64,000 bases of DNA, from assembly GCA_030248225.1 (NCBI GenBank), contig JASANE010017458.1, positions 1-64,000 of the forward strand, given 5' to 3'. Source of the stretch: Trileptium ribeirensis (lineage: Eukaryota > Nematoda > Enoplea > Enoplida > Thoracostomopsidae). The position numbers and the translations under genes were made by a program. Below, in pieces: positions 25,043-36,600 of this stretch. The notes beneath the pieces were generated by a model that saw nothing but the letters and a program-made list of their open reading frames with translations, was not told the DNA's origin and did not search any database. Numbering within the stretch: position 1 is the first letter of the stretch; each line of letters opens with the position of its first letter.

Positions 25043-25172
25043 AAGTTAAATGTACGCCTCCGGCTGCGACTCGCCACCTTCGGTGGCTCGTCTTGCCTCC
25101 GTCAATAAAGTTAAATGTACGCCTCCGGCTGCGACTCGCCACCTTCGGTGGCTCGTCTTGCCTCCGTCAATT
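25043..25172. repeat. 65-bp perfect tandem duplication with UUCG-type hairpin
   Basis: Two essentially identical 65-bp copies (25043-25107, 25108-25172). Each is GC-rich and contains the palindrome GCCACCTTCGGTGGC, whose RNA would form a stem capped by a UUCG tetraloop, flanked by GACTC and CTCGTC. The composition contrasts sharply with the AT-rich context. Confidence 0.7.
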
Positions 25173-25216
25173 ATCAAATATCCTAGTTTTTCTTCATGAA
25201 TGATCAGAATGTAAAG

Positions 25217-25691
25217 TGCAGTTTCTGCAAAATTTTCGTGCCTTTAAAAAAACTTGCGCATTTCCAGCAAAAGCTATTCAAAATCGCAGTTTTTTTGGGA
25301 CTTTTCGTTTAGCTCCTCAAGCCGGTATTTCGTCAATTTTGAAGTTACAGATAAAATTTTGGTACCAATCGATTCAGTTCGATATGCTGGTTCAGAAAAT
25401 ACCCATTTTATCCACATCCCTGACAAAATTTTTTTGGAGGGTCCCTTGAGAACCCGAAAAAATTTTTTTCGGAATATGGTCATGTTGGTATCGATCGGGG
25501 CGGATTGAAGAGCTCATTCTATTGATATAAATTTTGTCGGAATCCGATTACATGTTCCCGAGTTGTGGTCGAAAAGCTGCTGAGTCTCTCTGCCACCGAC
25601 AGCAGTGCCCGGGATGCAGGATGAGGACCTGGACTCAGCGAACGCATCCCACCTAAAAACCTGAAAAATCAAAAGGTTATTTAGTACATAA
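25217..25691. repeat. Left inverted-repeat arm of the Merlin element
   Basis: Matches the reverse complement of 31279-31722 over most of its length, with small indels in the A/T runs. It also shares the core GGTTCAGAAAATACCCATTT with the fold-back element at 9.3-9.9 kb. Confidence 0.75.
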
Positions 25692-28600
25692 CGAGGGTAT
25701 TATGTAAAAAGCACTTATCTACTGTATCCATGATCTCGAGATATATGAAAAAAACTTCAGTATCCATGCGATGAATCCAAACGACATGTATACAGTGTCC
25801 TGCCAATAGCTCCACCGAGTACAATATACACTAGCCCTCGCCATCAACTCTAAAGACAACTATATATAACGCGTCAAAGAAGATAGGTGATTTTACCAGT
25901 TAAGTATGCCTTATGCAAAATGCGCCTATCTCGAGATACGTGATGCTTGTAGATTCACTTGGAGCCACACGGTGAGAATCCCATGTAAAAAACACTTATG
26001 TTCAAAGAATAGTAATAATGCTCATCGTCATCTGCGTCGTGTTCGATAACATTGGGCACGGGCAGGCGGTCGACAACATTTGAGGAAGACGGAAAAGACT
26101 GATAAAACGACATGTAGCGGCCAGAAATAACACCAGATGTTATCAGCGAAACCAAATCGACCTTTTTCTCCGATGAAATCACCAACCTTCGGGAATATGC
26201 TGGCCGCAACGATAAGGATAATGGGAAGACGGTCTGCGAACGACGCGACGATTCCCGCGAGACCACAATTTCTTTGAACCTACGTCCGTGAAGTGGTTCT
26301 TTTAGAATATAAAAAACGGATGGGACTTTTTGAATCGCAGCGATTTAATGTTCAGCATTGAACCCTTTTCTCCTAGCGTGTTCTTGGCACGATTGTGGAT
26401 TATCGTGGAAGACAGTTCTTTCAGATCATAAATGTCTTTCTGCTCTAACATGACGACGCGATATGGGTTACTGCCACGATGAGCCCCCATAAGGATATTT
26501 TCCCACTCATCTGGTGTGTTGATTTTTTGGGCAAACTCAATAGCTGCATGCATGGAGTCCACCTCCATGTAGGAGTGGCTAGACTCCATGAATTTATGGT
26601 GAATTATTCTCAGGCTAAGACTGTTGACTACGGTATGAAGTAGCGCCGCACAGACATTAATATTTTTATTCTGTCCGCCGCAACTCTCGGAAAAAACGAT
26701 ATGCTAGTGACTGTGGTGGGCAATTTATTGATGTATGCTAGCAAACATGACCCGATTTCGCAGGATCCGCGCTTGCCAGTTGTTTCGTCCCAGACGAAGC
26801 AGTACGCATCATTAGGCTTAGCCTGCTCATAAACCGTTAAATTATATACGCAGAGTTTCCTTTTGTAGTACATAACACATTGCTGCAGGGTGTGTAAATA
26901 ATGGATTCTAGATCGAAAGTGACGCTCTTGAATGATGGCGTTTCGGTCGCCTTACGCTTATCTAGATCCTTCTCAAATTTAGCATGTTCTTTTCGATCCC
27001 TATGCGAAACAAATACATGCCGCAGGTAATCAGTGCGACTCGCGGGGTCCAAAACTTTGTTGCAGATACTACACTGGTCTTTTTTCGGTTGAAAAATACC
27101 AAGGTCACACTTCTTGAAAAGCTGGCGGTAGAGCTGCATGCCAACAGGCTTCAAAACATCGTTTTGAGATCCACGACGCGCGGTACAGGTCGTACATTTT
27201 GCTTACATTCAAACCTTGCTCCAGATAACGATGAATGCTATCGCTGCGAGTATAATGGGAGTGGACAGAAGGGAACGATCTGATGTGCGCAAGAAACCTA
27301 TCGTACTCAGTCTGCGGAGTTTTGTTCCAAGCTGGAGCACGGCCGCGCCCATCATCACCGGTGAATTGGCCCTGAGAACCTATGCTTTTCCGGGCATTTC
27401 GAAGGGCAGAGTCGCTCGCAAGGCCAAATGTAGCCAACAGGAACTTTTTGCATACACGAACCGGGGTTCCACTTTGCTGAAAAAGTCTGAACTTCCAACT
27501 GGCTATTTTCTTCTTCCGAGCAGCACCTTCTGGTATTTCGATGGGTTCCTGCAAACGTAGCAAAAAGTCCAGATGCTCCCGGTAGGTCGGCCGAGCGTGG
27601 AATTCGCCATAAAATTCGATCTTCATCGCTAAAATTTTGACTGCACTTCCATCTGCAGCTCGTGCAATCGCAACGCAAATGTTTCTTCGCCAGCACAATT
27701 TCACCTACAACAGACCATGGATACATTAGTTACACAGTCCCGGCCAAATTGATTTTACGAGTGAGTGTCGGGCAAAGCTCTCGAGCAAATTAACGGTCAT
27801 CTCAGGCGAGGATTGTACCTGGTCATTTACATGCACCTACACCTAGCAAAATCAAGAAACGCTAAGGGCCAGTCACAGACAGACAAACAGACGGGATGGA
27901 GCCCGGCCGATGTCAACAACCCACACTTATCCACGCGATCTACATGTACACGCGATACTTTGCGAGCATATCTGGGGCGTTACCCCCTTCGCAACATCAT
28001 AGCGAGCCGAAGAAATACTGGTAAACCTCTTCCCATCCCATCTCATTCACATATCGCGGAATCGCCCTTTAGAATATCAATAGCCCTATAGCACCTGTAT
28101 TTCAAGAAAACCGTTTATGCTAAACCGTCCAACAATACCTTTCGAGCACCTTTCGAGTGATCATCGAGCCGATTACAATTTAAAAGGCAAAAACTTGTGA
28201 GCGACGATCTTTAAAGGAACAAGACAAGTGACATAAATATATATTTCTTTTGAAAGATACTAAAATAACTGCTTTAGATATTATGATCAATATTGGAGAG
28301 CTGATAGAATCGACCAGATTCCAGTCACATGCCACCAGAACTCTTTTTTCAAACTTTAAAATAAGCGATTAAAATTTTGACAAATTAAGGTTTATCACTT
28401 GCTAGCTGATAAATCGTTAAGCGAGTTGCTTTCATTGTTTTAACACCACATAAGTATGTTATTAATCATGCAAGACGATGCTGAAGTAAAAAAACTAAAT
28501 GTTGCTACAAAAAACAGTTCGCCAACAGTTCTCCGTGTTTTTGCTTTGAATATATTTCTGGTGTCACGTTTCAAAATATCTAACCTAAATAAATTTTTCT

Positions 28601-30204
28601 TTTGAACTTTAGTGGCATAATCTATACTTATCCTTGCAATTCTCGTACTCTTCACCGCGAAGCCGATTCCGTTTCCTTTTATTTCGCCGCCATTAATCCA
28701 GATTAGCTGTTTTCTGTCGTAGCCTTTTTCGGGGAGCACTGTCTTCCAACTCCAGGCTTTCAGGGAACATATGGAAATTAGAAACTTCGTTGGCAGAGAT
28801 GACAGGAGTTTCCTGTGTGGGCGTAACTGATTTCGTGTGAGGAACCGTGATGCAATACCTGACGTCGTAGGCCGTTCGACGTAGTCATCGTCACTGTCGT
28901 CTGAAGCCTCGCTTAACGAAGAACAGTTTATGGACGTAGTCTTGAAACATTTGCGGGGCGGTGGACGCCGTCTGACTGCTGATTCCGCATTCGACTTTAT
29001 TGGGCTTTTACCTTTCAGATTCCTGAACTTTGTGCTAACAGTTCGGCTGGCAGCGGCAGTCGGGGGCTTGTTGGGGTCGGCTGGAACCTGCCGTTCGGTT
29101 GGGGTCACCACCATGTCCACCGGCGTGCGTTGGCATGTTTACAGCGGCTGGCCCTACCAGCGGATCGCTATCAGGCGACACATTGGCAGTAGTATAAACA
29201 GTTCGAACGGCGTAGTTCACAGTGTCTAGGAGTAAACGGCCAGCGTCCAGGGCTGCAGCAACACTGGGATGAACACCAGGAGTGACCTCTCCTGCTCCAT
29301 CCTTACAATGGGGTCCATGATGTGATGGTCATAGCAATGTAGTACCAGCAGCTCCGTTCCGTAGACAATATGAGTATGCTTGTTTTTGAGAAAGATTGGG
29401 AGATGATCATCGTCGAATTTGGCCAATTTCGAAGAGCAAACGTAGTCATACTGGTATCGATGGCTGCCGAAATAGTATACGAAAATGTCATCCTCGTGAG
29501 GCTCGTGAATATAGCAGGAAGTATCGTCGGCGATTGCAACCGGCTATCGATTTTTTTCTTCGGATTCCATAGCGCCCAGGCCAAATCGCCAACAGCGTAC
29601 ATTTTATTGTATTCACTGCGTGACAATAAAATCGCTTATTCAGAGGAATCAAATGGAATTTACAAATTGAAAGCAAAAATTCTCAAAGCAGAAACCCGTA
29701 GTTTTTTCTCAATTTATAGCAGGCGCTTTAATGCATTGGGCATGTTTTTTCCAGTTGACTATCGAATATATAAGCTATTATATTGTTTAGCAGTACAGCA
29801 AGAGAAGAAGCGGGATGACGGATAGTTGTAGAAGCATAGTTGATCGATCCGTTTGCAGGAAGGCACCGCAGACCAACAATAGCATGGCACTAGAAAATGA
29901 TACGCTTTATCTTAGGGGTTCCACATTGCAAGACTCTGTGGCAGATGCACTCAAGTCGTCGATGCTAAAATATTAACTGCACTTTATGTAAAATTCGCTT
30001 ATCTCAACATAAGCGACTTTTCCATATGCACATACGGTCGGCCCACGAGACAGGATTTTTCATCGTGCCATACCTCAGCAACGACAGCAGATATGATATA
30101 AGCGATTCTAGCATAACGTTCGCCGTGTCTCAAAATATATGTTGGTGGCCAAACACCAAATTATATAAAATTACGAGTTAAGCGACTTTTGCATAATATC
30201 CTCG
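25692..30204. mobile_element. Sola-like DNA transposon, 4-bp target duplication
   Basis: The left end CGAGGGTATTATGTAAAA and the right end, read inverted, CGAGGATATTATGCAAAA form terminal inverted repeats of about 18 bp with 2 differences. Direct copies of ATAA flank them at 25688-25691 and 30205-30208. Subterminal copies of AAGCGACTTTT/CGCTTAT occur at both ends. The interior carries one minus-strand transposase gene with an intron. The 4-bp duplication is the reason for suggesting the Sola superfamily; that assignment is inference. It is inserted in the inner edge of the Merlin left arm and is therefore younger than that element. Confidence 0.75.
25955..29626 (-). pseudogene. Two-exon DDE-type transposase with chromatin-reader-like N-terminus
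   Basis: Exon 1 (29626-28632) opens MYAVGDLAWALWNPKKK. After one frame change it gives ADDTSCYIHEPHEDDIFVYY, FGSHRYQYDYV and SSKLAKFDDDHLPIFLKNK, a layout like a PWWP/Tudor-type histone reader. An acidic tract (SEASDDSDDDY) and a basic motif with WRRNKRKRNRLRGEEYENC follow. The donor expected there reads ATAAGT, a one-base change from GTAAGT. Exon 2 starts at 27704 behind CTGTTGTAG and continues in matching phase as GEIVLAKKHLRCDCTSCRWK. Then come PVRVCKKFLLATFGL, the FDLE motif (26905-26916), YYKRKLCVYNLTVYEQ, YCFVWDET, CGGQNKNINV, YMEVDSMHAAIE and KKVDLVSL. At least six frameshifts, many in homopolymers (for example 26690), make it non-functional. In the second acidic motif the usual DNC appears as ESC. 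Confidence 0.8.
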
Positions 30205-30236
30205 ATAATAACAACAGTTATATAACTCACCATCAG
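30205..30236. other. Junction after the inner transposon
   Basis: Begins with the second ATAA target copy (30205-30208), then resumes the Merlin element just downstream of its transposase stop codon (TAA at 30237-30239). Confidence 0.5.
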
Positions 30237-31110
30237 TTTTATCTAGGCGGCCAAAACGCAGCGATGTCCTCGAGGATGGTATCGAAAGGGTCGCGGTCGT
30301 TGGCGCCACATAAACTCGCATGAATAAGAGTCCACCATGCCGCGGTGAGCCCCATAATGACGCTTGTTCCGTGACTTGGCGTTGCGCCATGTGGACTCTA
30401 TGTACCACGTGTGAGCGCCTGTTGCCGAGTCCACGAAGTTGAGACTGTGGTTGACAGTCTTGTGGTGGTACAGCCCTGTTGCCGCAATGCGGCGCACTGG
30501 TCCGATATTATAGTAGTGCCAGGCCGGAAAGACTGCTGGATAATTGCCTGCCATTAATGTGGCGGTGGACCGCTCGGGCACCGCATAAAGAATACAATCG
30601 CTGGTTTCCCGACAGAAACCTCCGAAAACCCACTGTTGGCGGTATGTACGACCTTGATGATTCTTGCAATGAGAGAAGAGGCTTTCTTCGATTTCGACTG
30701 CCATGCCTGGGCCACGATCACGGTGGGATTTTGAAGTAGCCGCCATGCGCAACCCCGCGAAGGTAGTTGCTCCAGTCGACGCAGGCGTCGTCGCCCATCT
30801 CCAACTCTTTCTTGCAGAGCTTGATCTAGTTCCACTCGTTTGCCCAGCAGTATACGAAGAGGCAAACCTTGCTGATTGGCAGCTTCGAACCCATGAGGAA
30901 ATTATCGTTCCGTAACCCCGCCACTGATGGACATTACGGTACTCTGCACCACCACCGGTCTTGATGGTCTTCGAGGAACAATTGCATCGTGTGGCCATTT
31001 GCGCAAAAGTGCGGGTTGTGTAATATGCCGCGGTTCTGCTAAAATTGTACAGAAGTGGGCTTGTCGAGACACAGTTACGCCAACCAAGGAAGATTTACTT
31101 CCAGACAAAC
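30237..31110 (-). pseudogene. Merlin transposase, frameshifted, catalytic D changed
   Basis: Read in three alternating frames: KLPISKVCLFVYCWA, then ACVDWSNYLRGVA, VEIEESLFSHCKNHQGR, QQWVFGGFCRET, TTIISDQC, TVNHSLNFVDSATGAHT, SLCEFMWRQ-like YSCEFMWRQR and, after a last shift, DPFDTILEDIAAFWPPR with a stop at 30237. This is the complete order of a Merlin enzyme. The first catalytic residue, normally Asp in VDES/IDES, is Glu here (VEIEES), while the SD and IE acids are retained. With the frameshifts this predicts no activity. It lies next to the right arm of the element, transcribed toward the left arm. Confidence 0.82.
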
Positions 31111-31278
31111 AGTATAGAGCCAGCGTGAGAAGTTTAATGATTAAAAAATTCAGACTGCCGTGCGAAAATGACAAGCACTTTTTTTAATTTGAAAAATATT
31201 TCTGTTCCCATGAATTTGTTTCAATTAAAATTTCCAGCGACAGTGAGTTAAATATACAATATACTATAGCTGTTGCTA

Positions 31279-31722
31279 TTATGTACTAAATAACCTTTTC
31301 ATTTTTCATGGTTTGTCAGATGAGATGCGTTGGCTGAGTCCAGGTCCTCTTCCTGCCGATATCGGTGGCAGAGACTCAGCAGTTTTTTGACCATAAATCG
31401 GGAATCTGTTGTCAGATTCCGACAAAATTAATATCAATAGAATGAGCTCTTCAATCCGCCCCGATCGGTAGCAACATGACCATATTCCGAAAAAAATTTT
31501 AGGGTTCTCAAAGGACCCCCAAAAATGAAAAAAAATTGTCAGGGATGTGAGTAAAATCGGTATTTTCTGAACCAGGTCTTCGAGTTGAATCGATTGGTAC
31601 CAAAATTTTATCTGTAACTTCAAAATTGACGAAATTTCGGGGAGATAACCGAGAAGACCCGTCTTTTGCGCCATAAATCCCTGCCTTAAAGTGTAGAATT
31701 AAACTGAGAAACAAAGCACACT
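31279..31722. repeat. Right inverted-repeat arm of the Merlin element
   Basis: Inverted counterpart of 25217-25691. The inner edge TTATGTACTAAATAACCTTTT pairs with the left arm immediately before the ATAA insertion site of the nested transposon, confirming that the nested element interrupted a pre-existing arm. Confidence 0.75.
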
Positions 31723-33569
31723 TGATGGATTACTTCTAACCTAGGAGGAAAAAATAAATTACTGGATCTTAGTTGCACCTGAAAATTACTGAGCTCCTGC
31801 GATTTACTAACCATCGCAAACTTTCAAATTTTCTTATATTTACAGTGCACTGCGAACAAAAACTAGAAAATTGGATCGAACTCATCGAATTTAGCAACAT
31901 CTAAAAATTATATTTATATGTTCTAAAAAATTTGACTTCGTCTTCAAAGTGATCATCTATATCTATGTGAAAATTCGGCCAGAAAATAATTTCAAATTAA
32001 GTAATAACTAATATTGCGAATTATTACTGCTATTGAAATAAAAATAAAGTGATTTACATACAAAAATGTACGCTATAAAACAACGTATAACAATTTTAAT
32101 TAAAAACACAATTTTACCTAAAACGATTGCGGTAAGTTATTGGTCTACATCAACTTAGTTTTCTACAATGTTCGACAAAAACGCCTGTCTTCCACAGAAC
32201 GACCATGGCTTCAGGTGTGTGCTTTGCTCGAGTTGTCGCGACCAAAAATATCCAAGCCTAAGCCGAAATAACATTCTCAATTATTATTAATATAAATTCT
32301 TATATAAAAAAATCTTAATTTCGAACAAATATGGCTTCCGGTGAGCGAACGACAGTCATTTTTTGCGAGAAGAACCGTGTGTTTTTCCAATGGATTCCGC
32401 TGGGCTTATCGCACCAAAACAATTAAATTGGTTAAAGTTTTTTTTGTGTTAAATCCGGAGTCAGATTCGCAGCAAACATTCTGTGCTGGGCAAACACTGA
32501 GGCTGTCTAGTCACGTCTTTCATACTATGAATATCCTGATAAATACTTTTGCTCACTGAGTCCAAAGTTAAAATTGGCAGCTGACAGGACTTCACCTTTA
32601 ATATGTGTGTTCCGGCTGAAATTGTGCATGTTAAAACACACAAAAGCCACTCGATCGGCGAGTTCCCAACTACCCTGAAAACAATACTTTAATTGATGCT
32701 ATCTGAAAGAATAAAAACTGAATAAAAAATTCTAACGCCTGCGTATGTCAAGCGGGCTCGTATTACAGTAACCGCCATAGTAATATAACTCTGAAGTAAA
32801 TGGGAATCTGTTTGGTCCGTCAGCTTTGCACAATCAACTTGGACACAGCCAAAAGTAGTAAAAGTCACAACTACAGGGACCATAATATCATTGATACTAT
32901 TATATAATAGTATTACGACTTATCCTTCTTTTCCTTAAGGCGGTCGCTTTAGTACAAAAATTGCGTATCTTAAGTTTATAAACTATTCCCAACAGTAGCT
33001 GGGAAAGCCCGCGTGAAACGAAAATTCGTCTCAATGTACACATTATTTTGGAAAGCTTGCATTACCAATCAACGCCCAGTGGTCAATCAAAGCAAGCACT
33101 GTTGTCGATTTAAATCTCTATTGTGACAGAAACGTCAAACAGGAAGACACCGACGTCACTGACAGCGACATCCGACGTCACAGCAGCACAAAACTGTCAA
33201 TTACCGAACGTCGACAATAGTACGAGAACAGCCGCTCGGCTTCGCAAAGGACTTGGTCTAAGTTTAATCGACAAGACAGCCTGAAAAAATAAATTCATCT
33301 ATAGGTCTTTTGTAATCCGAGCTACTCCGCATACAGAGACAGATTCTAAATAATCCATCGATCCTAGCTTTGTACGGAACTTGTTATATACGATTTGCTC
33401 TTAACCAATCTCACCCGAAACGTTTATGGATAGCTGTAGACACAGCCGTTGGGTTGGTCAATGTCGACGTACTAAGGTGTCAGGGGACAAGCGTGCAGGA
33501 ATGACAAACGACGCTTCCCTTTGTAGTACGTAATACATACAATAATTCACGCTGTAACGAAACAACCTT
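31723..33569. other. Non-coding stretch downstream of the RabGAP gene
   Basis: AT-rich. Positions 33120-33200 contain repeated GACGTCAC motifs, but no gene is seen. If transcription of the gene at 33.6-55.0 kb ends here, this holds its 3' flank; no strong poly(A) signal could be singled out. Confidence 0.3.
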
Positions 33570-33658
33570 TTACTTACGGTAGGTATCCACATCCCACAGA
33601 ATCCGAAACATATTATGCCCAGCATAGTTTAGCCACGTTTTCGCCGTCTCTACCGAAC
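33570..33658 (-). CDS. RabGAP exon 11 (terminal)
   Basis: Reads SVETAKTWLNYAGHNMFRIL then WDVDTYRK and stop. The acceptor is weak (TATTTGAG); a second AG at 33650 would remove three codons in the same frame. The stop directly overlaps a donor-like GTAAGTA, so an alternative spliced end is possible, but the nearest acceptor would also give a stop almost at once. Confidence 0.6.
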
Positions 33659-36600
33659 CTCAAATATTGCCGATACATTTGTCTTGAAACGTATCAATTT
33701 TCTTAGACCGGAAGGTGCAAACACTTCGCTGAAGATAACCATACACCCGGAGCATCATACAAGAAACAATCGCAATCAGGCAAAAGTTACCCCAATGATT
33801 GATACAGTTATTCGCATAGGGGCAGGGTGGGGTGTCGGAGTGCCAGAGCTGCATCTCCTGCAACAGAACATTAAACACATGCCCGCTGAAATATACAATC
33901 TAATTGTAAGTGCACCAAAAACATAGATTATCTTCCGTGAGAATGTCTCCAGTAATGAAATCCAAAAATAGCTTAGACTAGAGCTGACTATTCTTAGGTC
34001 CAAAAGATGAATAGCGGTCGGCAGTACGTTTGGGCAGCGTAGCCGCTCTGAACTATATTTCAAAACAACAGGAACATTTTTATCTTACCTTTGACCAATA
34101 CGACACGGAAAACTCGGAAATTTGCCAATCACAAATTTCAAACAACTTGACAATTATTTAAGTGACATGACATTAGACGCATTACTAGAGCCGGAAGCAT
34201 ACAGCATACAACTAGCTCCCCCACAGGAAAAATTTTACTTCGGAGAATTGAGCTGGGACTCCAGTTCCAACCTGGTTGTAACCGGATATACCATGGGGAG
34301 AATCGTGTGCCCAGGTTAACCGCAGGGTCTTATAGTTGCATTTTTCCATGGATTTATAATATTATGTGTATCATTATCTTTTGTTGAACATTTATCAGTG
34401 AACTACTGAAAATGCATAATTTAGTACTCCATTTTCCTTTGAATTTTGTCATAAATAGTCGAAATATAAGCAGTAATATTGATTTTTGAAACAACAGGTT
34501 TTGCTAGGACATCCCATTTCGGCGACAGCTCAAAATACCTGGGGTGCTGACGGAATTTATTATGTGAAACCAAAATTTAAATGTGGGCATGGCCTGGGGA
34601 ACCACCGAAATAATGGGGAGAGCTTGAAAACCCGGGGAGGAGGGTGCATTCCCCCTCTGCGGAGAGACCAGTAAAACTCTACTCCTCAGATTAAGCGACA
34701 CCGGAAAACTGTAATCAAATTTTAGGCTTCTACATAGGTAGGTACAGCCAAATTTTTGAACCAAAAATTTTTATCTCTCACTATCCTTGGCACCTGCAAC
34801 AAACAAGAAACATATTAAATTTCAGTTTTCAACTTACTATTCATTAGACGTCATAAAGCTCGAAAACGGCTGGTCTGATAAAAACATGCAGGCAACAAAG
34901 TTGGCGTTATCAACGATCTGGATTCTGCAGTTAGTCATAACTTCGCTTTCGATCAGGTGCCTCTAGCAAAAGTAATACTCCAATATGTTTGTATGCAGAC
35001 GCCATTATAATAAAAACAACAGAGTGGCGAGGCTAGTTGTTTTGGAATTTTGCGTAAAAAAACCACCATAACCATAGGGCTTACCATTAAAATCAAAAAC
35101 AAAAATTGGGGATTATTACAAAAAAATAATTTCAAAAATGTTTTCACTCGGTTATGAACTTTGGTTGACACAAACTGACAACTTAAGATTTTTGCTCGTT
35201 TAACTGGTGTTAGGAAACTTCGTTCGCAATTCGAACAACAACGCTTAAAGTATTAGACAATTATTATTTTTATAGGTTTGTTGACCTAGTCCAAAGCATA
35301 AATTTAATAAATCCTTCTAAGCTAGTTGCTCAAAAAAATTATAATATCGCAAATAAACTCACTGCGACACTGTTTGGAATATTTGAGACGGATCGCTGGC
35401 GTTGTAGATATCATTTTTGTGAAGAACGAGGATTGCTACACAAACAAACAAATCGAACGTGTAGTCGCATGGCTTCGAGCCGGGAACCACTCGCACACCT
35501 AAAACCACGAGAGATTAATATTATGTAGGACCAAGATAAGGCTTAGGGTCCGGAACTTTAGATAATAGAACAGCTTAGTGCTGGAAGCTTGGGCCACGGT
35601 AACCCATCCCTCAATTAGTATCAGGTTAATATACGGACCTCAGTTTAGCTGAACGCGCACGCTTTGTGTATCGCGGACGGAAGAACCGGCAAGCTTAACC
35701 CATTAACTGCGGGACACAGAAACTACCAAAGTGACACTGTGCGAAAATTAGAATATACTATGAAACCGAATAAAACATTGAAAATAATAAAGTGATATAT
35801 CCGAAATATACATCGCTACCCGGTTTATAGCGAAAAAACCTACTTTCACATGACCTACTATTGGAGGGCTTCGCACACCAGAACGGCCAAAGATCACGAA
35901 ATGCGGTGCCCTACAATTGTAGATATTGAAAAAACCCTAGCGCTAGCCCGTTTTAACTTTCTAAATATGCTAAATTACGATTTAACCGATTTTAGAGACA
36001 AATAACACTTTACTCACTTTCTTCTTATGAAGAATATCGCCGGCTAGTCATAATTCCATTCCATGATACAGCGGGAAGCAAGGATACACACACAGACACG
36101 GATTGTCGGGGCACCCAGCGCAATGATAAGAGCTGCATGATTTTGCAGGTTTATTTTCTTGATCTGACGATCCTGGTTGCGGTAGTTTGCATTGAACGCA
36201 CTCGCGAGATTTAATACGACCACTTTTGCCCTTCCCGTTAGGCTTCAAGAAGTATGTTGTTGCTTGCTGGGATGCTGGTACCAGTGTTGGTGTTACTATG
36301 GGAAGCAATGTTTCGACCAATTGCAAGCGAAATTTTTTCAGATTCATCTTCCGACCTGGCTCAGCAATTGTGCACAAAACATACGCATTGTTAACCGTTT
36401 CATCGAGCAGGTGCACAAATAACTTTCTGTACCATTTGACTCCCTTCCTAGTACAAGCGTAGTATGACATCAACTGATCACTTTTGCCGACGCCACCCAT
36501 ATGACTAATATAATCTAATAATAAATAAGCATTTGGCTTAGATCTAAGCACTTTCATTTTGCTAGCTGTTTCGACCATTTCGAACGAGTGTGCTGTTGAA

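Larger units (their letters stand above)
25217..31722. mobile_element. Merlin transposon with long terminal inverted repeats, interrupted
   Basis: Arms 25217-25691 and 31279-31722 are inverted copies. Shared blocks include TTTCGTCAATTTTGAAGTTA, TACCAATCGATT, GAGCTCATTCTATTGATAT, TCGGGGCGGATTGAAGAG and AAAAGGTTATTTAGTACATAA. Between them, next to the right arm, lies a Merlin-type transposase pseudogene (30237-31110). A separate 4513-bp element is inserted at the inner edge of the left arm. Removing it leaves an element of about 2.0 kb with one transposase, a usual Merlin architecture. The exact outer ends and target duplication could not be fixed because the outermost 20-30 bases have diverged. 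Confidence 0.75.

Noticed and set aside
27355..27726. Separate 123-codon protein on the minus strand
   Set aside because: Only its first about 35 residues (through NFSDEDR) continue the transposase; the rest is the wrong frame after a frameshift.
30479..30915. Plus-strand ORFs opposite the Merlin transposase
   Set aside because: They are mirror frames of a recognisable minus-strand transposase.
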